Shown here: positions 57,760-64,000 of the stretch, piece after piece | Numbering within the stretch: position 1 is the stretch's first letter | Layout: every line of letters starts with the position of its first letter | Assembly (NCBI GenBank): GCA_017437785.1 | Contig: JAFRXH010000088.1 | Location: forward strand, 1 to 64,000 | Source: Lachnospiraceae bacterium | GTDB lineage: Bacteria > Bacillota > Clostridia > Lachnospirales > Lachnospiraceae | Reading direction: 5' to 3' | DNA length: 64,000 nt | Notes under the pieces: generated by a model | Database searches by the model: none | What the model saw: only the letters and a program-made list of their open reading frames with translations | Told to the model about the DNA's origin: nothing | Position numbers and translations under genes: made by a program

Positions 57760-58728
57760 ATGAAAACCCTACTCCTTACAAACCATTATGAAGGTGCGGC
57801 TCTGGATATACTTAAGAATGCCGTAAACGGGGACTTTAACCTGTGTGTACTGGATACAGCCGACAGGGAATGTCTGTTAAAGGCCGTGCCCGGAGCGGAT
57901 TATCTTCTGGTGAGCGGAAGGCTTCAGATAGATGATGAAGTACTCACAAAAGCGTCAAAACTTAAGATGATACAGCGCACCGGAGTCGGGCTTGATAATA
58001 TGGATCTTGATGCCGTTAAGAGGCATGGTATCCCCTTATATGTAAATGCCGGAGTAAATGCAGGAAGTGTCGCGGAATATGCCGTGATGCTCATGCTTTC
58101 GTGCCTGCGTCGCAGCTATTTTGTTAATACGCAGATGCGCAAGGGTATATGGAAAAAGCAGGCTACGGGACTTACAACATATGAACTCAGCGGGAAGACC
58201 GTAGGCCTTGTGGGAGCCGGAAAGATAGGGCGTTATGTTGCGGGATTATTAAAAGCATTTGGCGTAAAGCTTTTATATACCGATAAGATAAGGCTTGACG
58301 AAGCTGTCGAAAAAGAATCGGGTCTGGAATATGTTATGTTTGAAGAACTGCTCAGGCGTTCTGATATAGTGAGCCTGCACTGCAGTTTTGATAAAAGTGC
58401 CGGGGCTCTCATGGGTGAAAAAGAATTTGCACTTATGAAAGATGGAGCGGTATTCATAAACACCGCAAGGGGAGGGCTTGTAGATGAACAGGCACTGATA
58501 AAGGCGCTGGATGATGGTAAACTTTCCTGTTGCGGACTTGATGTGTTCTGTGAGGAGCCGCTTTCACCTGAACATCCTTTGCTTAAAAGAGAGGATGTGC
58601 TGCTCTCGCCCCATATAGCAGGCGTCAGCTTTGATGCTTTCAGCAGGATGATGCAGGCAGGTGTTGATAATATCCGTAAATTCAATGCCGGACGTATTGA
58701 AGAGATAGAGAAAGACCGTGTGGTATAG
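57760..58728 (+). CDS. D-2-hydroxyacid dehydrogenase (SerA-like)
   Basis: A 322-aa NAD-dependent enzyme. Rossmann motif VGLVGAGKIGRYVA (near 147-160), catalytic Arg in NTARGGLVDEQAL, Glu in LDVFCEEPLS and His in LLSPHIAG. It would interconvert a 2-oxo acid and a 2-hydroxy acid. Length and absence of an ACT domain distinguish it from regulated SerA. It starts eight bases after the lyase gene and ends two bases before the dehydratase beta gene, so its substrate is presumably an intermediate of this pathway. Confidence 0.92.
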   Translation: MKTLLLTNHYEGAALDILKNAVNGDFNLCVLDTADRECLLKAVPGADYLLVSGRLQIDDEVLTKASKLKMIQRTGVGLDNMDLDAVKRHGIPLYVNAGVNAGSVAEYAVMLMLSCLRRSYFVNTQMRKGIWKKQATGLTTYELSGKTVGLVGAGKIGRYVAGLLKAFGVKLLYTDKIRLDEAVEKESGLEYVMFEELLRRSDIVSLHCSFDKSAGALMGEKEFALMKDGAVFINTARGGLVDEQALIKALDDGKLSCCGLDVFCEEPLSPEHPLLKREDVLLSPHIAGVSFDAFSRMMQAGVDNIRKFNAGRIEEIEKDRVV

Positions 58729-58730
58729 AG

Positions 58731-59240
58731 ATGGAAAAGAAACTGGTATTTCCCATAGATATAAAAACAGCCGATGAACTGCGCATAAGGGACCGCATTC
58801 TTATAAGCGGGAGGATCTTTTGTGGCAGGGATGCCGTGCTGCCTAAGATCGCTGCGATGATAAATGACGGCAGCATAAAGGACAGCGGGATCGATCTGGA
58901 AGGCGGACTGATCTTTCATACGGCGGTAAGCCCTGCAGGAGTCGGACCTACTTCAAGCAATAAGGTTGAGATAGAAGGGACGATGGAGATACTTTCCCAT
59001 GCGGGCATACGCATGCATCTTGGAAAGGGTGCACTCAGGAAAGAGACTGCGGAGATATTAAAAAGGGAACATGCTGTATATGCGGTGCTTCCGCCGGTTA
59101 CGGCGCTTCTTACTTCAAGAGTGATCAGTAAAAGGACTGTAGCATTCGCAGAGCTGGGTATGGAAGCTTTATATGAACTTGAAGTACATGATTATCCCGC
59201 AGTAGTTGCGATCGCGGGCGGAGAATCGATCTATGAATAA
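58731..59240 (+). CDS. Class I fumarase/tartrate dehydratase beta-type subunit
   Basis: A 169-aa protein matching the C-terminal (beta) domain of class I fumarases and L-tartrate dehydratase. It shows DRILISGRIFCGRDAVLPKI, then VSPAGVGPTSSNKVE, HLGKGALRKET and FAELGMEALYELEVHDYPAV. The family motif GRDAAH reads GRDAVL, losing a His. It is paired with the alpha gene that overlaps its end; the order beta-then-alpha is the reverse of the usual arrangement. Confidence 0.88.
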   Translation: MEKKLVFPIDIKTADELRIRDRILISGRIFCGRDAVLPKIAAMINDGSIKDSGIDLEGGLIFHTAVSPAGVGPTSSNKVEIEGTMEILSHAGIRMHLGKGALRKETAEILKREHAVYAVLPPVTALLTSRVISKRTVAFAELGMEALYELEVHDYPAVVAIAGGESIYE

Positions 59241-60093
59241 AGATGAGTTTGATCTGGTTGCGGATAAAACTGCCGGGGCCCTTATTAGGGCATCGTCGTG
59301 TTTCCGTACAGATAAGTATGATGCTTATAAAGCAGCTATAGAAACAGATGACGGCTTATCCTGTTGGGCGATGGAGCAGATCGTTGAGAATGCACATATC
59401 GCGGAGAAGGATTCTTCGCCTTTATGTGATGATACAGGTATACCCCATGTGATACTCGAGGTGGGAAAAAACAGACAGATAAGCGGCATGACTCTGGAGG
59501 CTGTACAGGAAGGTATAAGACGCGGGCTTCGCAGGCTGCCCGGCAGACCGATGGCTGTTAAGGGCGATGATAAGCAGCGCATCGACCAGTCGCTTGGTTT
59601 ATTTGAAGACTCAGAGGAAGTGCTTCCCGCACCTTTTACTATACGGTATTCGGATGATGAGGAACGGTTAAGGCTGCATATATTGATGCTTGGCGGAGGT
59701 CCCGAGATCAGAGCCAGGACTTACCGTGTATTTCACAGGCACAGTATCGATATAGTGTTATCCGAGATAACAGGCTGGGCTGTGGAGTCTGTATCACAGC
59801 TTGGCTGCAGTCCCTGTACGCTGGCTGTGGGCATAGGCAGATCGCATTATGAGGCTTCCAACCTTATGCTTCAGGCTATGGCTGAGGGCAGATATGACAG
59901 GCAGTCTGAATATGAGAAGTTTATCACCGGCGAGGTGAATAAAAGCAATACCGGAGCATTGGGATTGGGAGGAAAGACGTCTGTACTGGCTACATTTATG
60001 AAGATCGGGCCGCAGCGTGCCAGCGGCGTCCGTATAGTATGCATGCGCCCCTGCTGCTGTTTTGAACCCCGTGTATACAGTGTAGATCTATAG
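59233..60093 (+). CDS. Class I fumarase/tartrate dehydratase alpha-type subunit
   Basis: A 286-aa iron-sulfur subunit. Start ATG 59233 lies within the last eight bases of the beta gene. It shows SPLCDDTGIPHVILEVG (cluster Cys), LGGGPEIRARTYRVF (where KGGGSEN is usual), LGCSPCTLAVGIG (cluster Cys), LGLGGKTSVLATFM and RPCCCFEPR (third Cys). Three Cys for a 4Fe-4S cluster are kept, but the substrate loops differ from fumarase, so it probably hydrates or dehydrates a different, perhaps larger acid. Confidence 0.87.
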   Translation: MNKDEFDLVADKTAGALIRASSCFRTDKYDAYKAAIETDDGLSCWAMEQIVENAHIAEKDSSPLCDDTGIPHVILEVGKNRQISGMTLEAVQEGIRRGLRRLPGRPMAVKGDDKQRIDQSLGLFEDSEEVLPAPFTIRYSDDEERLRLHILMLGGGPEIRARTYRVFHRHSIDIVLSEITGWAVESVSQLGCSPCTLAVGIGRSHYEASNLMLQAMAEGRYDRQSEYEKFITGEVNKSNTGALGLGGKTSVLATFMKIGPQRASGVRIVCMRPCCCFEPRVYSVDL

Positions 60094-60097
60094 TAAT

Positions 60098-61474
60098 ATG
60101 GATACTTTGAAAAAGATATTAAAATACATAGCCGTACCGGTTCTGGTGCTTGTACTGTTTATGACAGGAGAGATATATCTTGGCAGGCTGGTGACACCCG
60201 TTACCGATGCGGACTATTTCAATATGGATGTGGCTGCGATAGAGGCGGCGGGGCAGGATGTGGATCTTATGTTTCTTGGTTCATCCAGGATCTACAGGAG
60301 TTTTGTACCCGAAGAATTTGAAAAGAATCCGGCTTTTGATCTGTGCCTGGTATGCGGTTCGTCTTCCCAGAAGATGGATGCTTCATATTATATGCTTAAG
60401 GATATGTACTCACGGGTCCATCCCCAAACCGTGGTACTGGGGGTACAGTGGAATTCCTTTGATACGGAGGGGGCAAACTCCGTTAAGATGGAAAATATAC
60501 TTAAGGTATACGACAGGATAAGTGCCGCCGGTAAGGCCGGATATATATTCAGAAGTGTGGGGACGGATGTATTTCCCGAACTGTTTTATCTGTACCGTTA
60601 CAGGTCGCGTTTTTCAAATGAACGTATAGAAGAAAACAACAGGGACAAAGAAGAATTAAGAACACATGGGTATACTCCGGATACGAGTCAGGATTATTAC
60701 TATCTTTCAAAAGGGTTTAATTATTCCAATGTAAATGTTGAGAACGGTAATATGGTCATTGAGACCAAAGGAGTAAACAGGTACGAACCTGAGCGCTTTG
60801 ACAGTGATCTGGTAAAGTATCTTGACAGGATAACTGCGTTCTGTAAAGAGAAGGGGATCAGACTGATACTGGTATCTCCGCCAAACGCTATGATGACGCT
60901 GTATTATGTTGAGAATATACAGGGCGCCATGGACTATTTTGCTGATTACGCTTTACGTAACGGATTGACTTATCATAATCTCAATCTGTTAAAGGGAAGA
61001 GAATCCCTGCTTAAAGATGAAATATACTATGACGGCTGGCATTTTTCGGGAGAAGGAGCATATATTATCAGTGATCTGTATGCTCAGATACTTGAAAAGG
61101 AACTGGCAGGAGAAGATATAAGTGATATGTTTTATCAGGATCTGGAAGCTTTAAAGCAGGAAGTCGATCGTGTAGTAGCTGTTTCTGCCGTGGCGGAAGT
61201 GTCGGATGATGAGATCCATATCAGTATTCACAGCCTTCATAATGATGGTGATGTTCCGTTGTATAAGCTTGAGATATCGGAAGATGGCGGAAAGAGTTAT
61301 GAGTGTGTGTATGACTGGAGCGAAGATGAGCTGCTTAAGATCAAGATCCCCGCGAAAGAGGCTGTAATGTATAAGATAAGTGCCGCACTTTCCGAAGATG
61401 ATGAGTATCCGGCGTGGCAGGTATATGATATCGGCAGCTGGTTAGATCCGGAAAAAGGAGAGGAAATATATTGA
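60098..61474 (+). CDS. Membrane-anchored SGNH-type protein (DltD/AlgX-like)
   Basis: A 458-aa protein with one N-terminal membrane anchor (about 8-27). The extracytoplasmic SGNH hydrolase fold has its nucleophile motif FLGSSRIYR (Ser 62/63) and a DGWHFS block (Asp312, His315) giving a Ser-Asp-His triad. A small C-terminal beta domain (about 365-458) follows. DltD and AlgX/PatB-type proteins with this layout act with MBOAT partners in surface O-acylation or its editing. It starts four bases after the alpha subunit gene and overlaps the ligase gene by 4 nt. Confidence 0.8.
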   Translation: MDTLKKILKYIAVPVLVLVLFMTGEIYLGRLVTPVTDADYFNMDVAAIEAAGQDVDLMFLGSSRIYRSFVPEEFEKNPAFDLCLVCGSSSQKMDASYYMLKDMYSRVHPQTVVLGVQWNSFDTEGANSVKMENILKVYDRISAAGKAGYIFRSVGTDVFPELFYLYRYRSRFSNERIEENNRDKEELRTHGYTPDTSQDYYYLSKGFNYSNVNVENGNMVIETKGVNRYEPERFDSDLVKYLDRITAFCKEKGIRLILVSPPNAMMTLYYVENIQGAMDYFADYALRNGLTYHNLNLLKGRESLLKDEIYYDGWHFSGEGAYIISDLYAQILEKELAGEDISDMFYQDLEALKQEVDRVVAVSAVAEVSDDEIHISIHSLHNDGDVPLYKLEISEDGGKSYECVYDWSEDELLKIKIPAKEAVMYKISAALSEDDEYPAWQVYDIGSWLDPEKGEEIY

Positions 61475-62877
61475 TCTGGGATCTTCAGAAATTTGCTGAA
61501 AAAACAGCGCTTATTGAAGGCGATGATAATATTTCTTACGCTGAGCTGTATGAGCGCACTCAGGTTCTGATAAAGGGGCTTCGCAAGCGCTCACTGGCTT
61601 TCATCCTTTGCAGCAATACCGCTGAATGTGTCATTGGATATACGGCTTTCTTGAATTACGGGATAGTTCCTCTGATGCTTGATGCTGCGCTTAATACGCA
61701 GACAGTAGGATCTATGGTCGCATGTTATGCTCCGGCTTATATCTGGGTGCCTCAGGAACTCAAAGAAGGATTTGAAGCTTATTTACCTATAAGGTCAATG
61801 GGCGGCTACGTTCTTCTGGAAGCCGATGCTTGTGATGATGTTGAGCTTAATGATGAACTGGCGCTTTTAATATCAACATCAGGTTCCACCGGAAGTCCCA
61901 AGCTGATACGTTTAAGCTATGACAACATCATATCAAATACAAAGGCAATCATCGAATATCTTAAGATAGACGGCAATGAACGCGCGATCGCGTCGCTGCC
62001 GCTCAATTATGTATACGGACTTTCTGTCCTTAACACACATCTCTATGCTGGCGGCAGCCTGGTGCTGACAAAGGATAACTGCTATTCAAAGAAGTTCTGG
62101 GACTGTTTTGAACAAAACAGCTGCACATCCTTTGCAGGCATTCCTTTTATGTATGAGATGATGGATAAGCTGGGGTTTACAAAAAAGACAGTTGCCACGT
62201 TAAGGACCATGACCCAGGCGGGAGGCAAGCTTTCTCCTTTGCTGCATGAAAGATTTGCGGAGTATGCGGCTGCAAAGGGGATCAGCTTTGTGGTGATGTA
62301 CGGCGCATCCGAGGCTACGGCCCGTATGGGATATCTTCCCGCAGATATGGCTGTTGCCAAGAAGGGCAGCATGGGTATCGCAATACCCGGAGGACGTTTT
62401 GAGATACTGGGTGAAAATGATGAAGTACTGACAGGGGCTGATGAAAAAGGCGAGCTGATATACTATGGCGACAATGTAAGCCTTGGATATGCACAGTGCA
62501 GAGAAGACTTAAAGCTTGGCAACGTGAATCACGGCAGGCTTCAGACCGGAGATATGGCATACAGGGATCAGGACGGATTCTATTATATTTACGGACGTAA
62601 AAAGCGTTTTATAAAGATCACCGGTAAACGTACCAATCTGGCCGAAGTGGAGATGATGATAAAGGAACACTTTGATATAGTTGATGCTGCCTGTGCCGGT
62701 GAGGATGATTCACTGGATATATATATCACGGATGAAAAGCTTAAAGAGGATATCTGTTCGTTTGTATATGAAAAGTTTAAGATAAACCGTCATCTTTTCC
62801 ATGTGTATGTAATAGATGATATACCCAAGAATGCGGCGGGAAAGGTGCAGTATGCGGCGCTAAAGCCAAAGGAGTGA
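61471..62877 (+). CDS. AMP-dependent acyl ligase (DltA/acyl-ACP synthetase-like)
   Basis: A 468-aa adenylating enzyme. P-loop ISTSGSTGSPK (near 133-143), YGASEATARMG (A5), QTGDMAYRDQDGFYYIYGR (A7/A8), then KRFIKITGKRTN, and the C-terminal catalytic Lys in PKNAAGKVQ (near 460). It should activate a carboxylic acid and load it on the carrier protein at 63593. It is not clearly DltA: no D-Ala-specific feature can be confirmed, and the neighbours suggest an organic acid. It is slightly shorter than standard 500-aa enzymes. Confidence 0.9.
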   Translation: MIWDLQKFAEKTALIEGDDNISYAELYERTQVLIKGLRKRSLAFILCSNTAECVIGYTAFLNYGIVPLMLDAALNTQTVGSMVACYAPAYIWVPQELKEGFEAYLPIRSMGGYVLLEADACDDVELNDELALLISTSGSTGSPKLIRLSYDNIISNTKAIIEYLKIDGNERAIASLPLNYVYGLSVLNTHLYAGGSLVLTKDNCYSKKFWDCFEQNSCTSFAGIPFMYEMMDKLGFTKKTVATLRTMTQAGGKLSPLLHERFAEYAAAKGISFVVMYGASEATARMGYLPADMAVAKKGSMGIAIPGGRFEILGENDEVLTGADEKGELIYYGDNVSLGYAQCREDLKLGNVNHGRLQTGDMAYRDQDGFYYIYGRKKRFIKITGKRTNLAEVEMMIKEHFDIVDAACAGEDDSLDIYITDEKLKEDICSFVYEKFKINRHLFHVYVIDDIPKNAAGKVQYAALKPKE

Positions 62878-62880
62878 GTA

Positions 62881-63537
62881 ATGGAAGAGAAGAATTACAA
62901 ACAGCATCCTGATGCAACTGTAAAGCAGAGCCGTATAGGTGAAAAGTCCAGTATCGATAAAGACAGTGTTATCTTATGCAGCGAGCTGGGAGCTTTTGTC
63001 GATATAGAAAAAAGAAACCTTATAAGGGATTCGGTGATAGGTGATATGAGTTATACCGGTGCCGATACCAGTATACTATGGGCAGAGATAGGCAAGTACT
63101 GCTGTATATCAAGATTGGTGGATATAGGCGGGAATGAGCATGCCTACAAGCACGTGACGATGATGCCCGAATACCGCATGAAGAACAAGCTGGAGGGTAA
63201 ACTGTTAAAACATCCGGATGAGAATAAGATTAAGATTGGAAATGACGTATGGATAGGGGCGGGAGCCATGATACTCAGAAAGCCCGGCCTTTCCATAGGA
63301 GACGGTGCGGTGATAGGTGCAGGCTCAGTGGTTACCAGATCGGTGCCACCCTATGCGATAGTAGCAGGAACACCGGCAAGGATCATTTCCTACAGGTTTT
63401 TAAACGAAGTGATAAACTTTATGCTCAAACTTAAATGGTGGGACTGGAGTTTTGAGAAGGTTAAAGAGAACATGGACCTGCTCATGAACGAGCCGGATAT
63501 CGAAGAGCTTAAGAAATTAATGCTGGATAAAATGTGA
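62881..63537 (+). CDS. Left-handed beta-helix acyltransferase (CatB/Vat-like)
   Basis: A 218-aa hexapeptide-repeat O-acyltransferase. LbH turns include DTSILWAEIGKYCCISRLVD, then KIGNDVWIGAGAMIL and IGDGAVIGAGSVVTRSVPPY, ending in the usual IVAGTPARIISYRF. The likely catalytic His is in GNEHAYKH. Such enzymes move acetyl from CoA, though some use acyl carriers. It lies three bases after the ligase and before the carrier protein, so it could modify a sugar or the acid itself. Confidence 0.9.
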   Translation: MEEKNYKQHPDATVKQSRIGEKSSIDKDSVILCSELGAFVDIEKRNLIRDSVIGDMSYTGADTSILWAEIGKYCCISRLVDIGGNEHAYKHVTMMPEYRMKNKLEGKLLKHPDENKIKIGNDVWIGAGAMILRKPGLSIGDGAVIGAGSVVTRSVPPYAIVAGTPARIISYRFLNEVINFMLKLKWWDWSFEKVKENMDLLMNEPDIEELKKLMLDKM

Positions 63538-63592
63538 TTGAAGTTTAAAATCTATTATGTTAACATAACAAGGTTAAAAGGAGGAAAAAATA

Positions 63593-63817
63593 ATGGAAGA
63601 ACTTTTACGTATCATGTCAGGAATAAGAGATGACATCGATTTTACAAAGGAAAAAAAGCTCATTGATGATGAACTGTTGGATTCATTCGACATTATTTCC
63701 ATCGTGAGCGAAGTAAACGAGCATTTTGGCATAGAGATCAATGTTGATGATCTGCTTCCGGAGAATTTCAACAGTGCCGAAGCGCTTTATGAGCTAATAA
63801 AGAAGATGCAGGGATAA
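63593..63817 (+). CDS. Acyl carrier protein (DltC-like)
   Basis: A 74-aa carrier protein with AGGAGG before ATG 63593. The 4'-phosphopantetheine site is Ser31 in LLDSFDIISIV; the rest is the acidic four-helix ACP pattern (NEHFGIEINVDDLLPENFNS). The DSFD form resembles dedicated carriers such as DltC more than fatty-acid ACP (usually DSLD). It should receive the acyl group from the ligase and present it to the MBOAT protein that follows. Confidence 0.92.
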   Translation: MEELLRIMSGIRDDIDFTKEKKLIDDELLDSFDIISIVSEVNEHFGIEINVDDLLPENFNSAEALYELIKKMQG

Positions 63818-63823
63818 TATGAA

Positions 63824-64000
63824 ATGAATCTTGTATCTCTTAGTTGCCTTTGCTTTGCAACTATTACGGTATTATTATACTTTGTTATGCCACAGAAGAT
63901 CAGATGGCTGGTACTGTTGGCGGCAAACGTTTTCTTCTACATTACATACGGGCCGGCATATATCGTATTTCTTATACTGTGTGCGGCAATAAGCTGGATC
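63824..64000 (+). CDS. MBOAT O-acyltransferase, N-terminal part (cut by window edge)
   Basis: An open frame of 59 codons from ATG 63824, running off the window. It shows two hydrophobic segments separated by YFVMPQKIRWLVLLAANVFF, the common N-terminal pattern of DltB/AlgI-type membrane-bound O-acyltransferases (short first helix, Pro-basic turn, then LLxxNxxFY). Directly after an ACP gene, with ligase and SGNH genes upstream, MBOAT is the most likely identity, but the catalytic His lies beyond the edge. Confidence 0.7.
   Translation, partial: MNLVSLSCLCFATITVLLYFVMPQKIRWLVLLAANVFFYITYGPAYIVFLILCAAISWI

Noticed and set aside
60098..64000. Plain dltDABC operon for teichoic acid D-alanylation
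   Set aside because: Gene order differs, an LbH acyltransferase is inserted, and the genes are fused to an organic-acid operon. Not fully excluded, hence kept as the alternative in the finding.

Overview
The window looks like chromosome of an anaerobic, low-to-mid GC member of the Clostridia, most likely Lachnospiraceae (rumen or gut type). Pointers are class III (glycyl-radical) ribonucleotide reductase, type II OMP decarboxylase, the clpC-radA neighbourhood, many short GGAGG-led operons with stop/start overlaps, and SH3/3D, InlB-repeat and Ig-like surface proteins. The family assignment is an inference from gene content; no 16S gene is present.

Layout. 1-6.9 kb: an ABC-type efflux operon (membrane-fusion adaptor, ATPase, FtsX-like permease) with its own two-component system. 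7-10.7 kb: an acidic anchored protein on the minus strand, a TetR regulator, and homoserine dehydrogenase plus aspartokinase. 10.8-11.3 kb: no gene, but a strong promoter followed by about 480 nt of hairpin-rich sequence, probably a large structured ncRNA. 11.4-18.5 kb: a GH3-like protein lacking its catalytic motifs, tRNA-Gly, an HPr-like protein, an SH3/3D wall protein, a zinc-ribbon/TolA-like/Sel1 giant, and tRNA-Arg, tRNA-His and tRNA-Gln. 18.5-22.7 kb: a large secreted repeat protein bracketed by 83-bp direct repeats that begin inside the 3' end of tRNA-Gln. 22.7-27.8 kb: a methyltransferase-transglutaminase fusion, a leucine-rich lipoprotein, a YgjP-type metalloprotease (minus) and a TPR lipoprotein. 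28-39.8 kb: nucleotide metabolism (nrdD with a fused glutaredoxin domain, pyrF, pyrE, purE, purM, purN, purD) interleaved with an M29 aminopeptidase, small membrane proteins and an AMMECR1/LigB-like pair. 39.8-46.3 kb: SH3 membrane protein, GntR regulator, clpC, an unknown gene, radA and a SEC-C protein.

From 46.4 kb to the right edge the genes lie head to tail, mostly overlapping or a few bases apart. First come two CobW-type GTPases, then glycan machinery (polytopic membrane protein, flippase, GtrB/ArnC-like glycosyltransferase). Next are seven metabolic enzymes: MmgE/PrpD, a TIM-barrel protein, ATP-grasp, CitE/HpcH-like lyase, 2-hydroxyacid dehydrogenase, and the beta and alpha halves of a class I fumarase/tartrate dehydratase. 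Last are SGNH protein, AMP-dependent ligase, LbH acyltransferase, carrier protein and the start of an MBOAT protein. The final set has the component list of the dlt system (DltD, A, C, B) but sits behind an organic-acid pathway. My main hypothesis is that this locus makes an unusual hydroxy- or polycarboxylic acid, activates it on a dedicated carrier protein and attaches it to a surface glycan.

All family calls come from reading motifs by eye, without database searches; domain boundaries are approximate.
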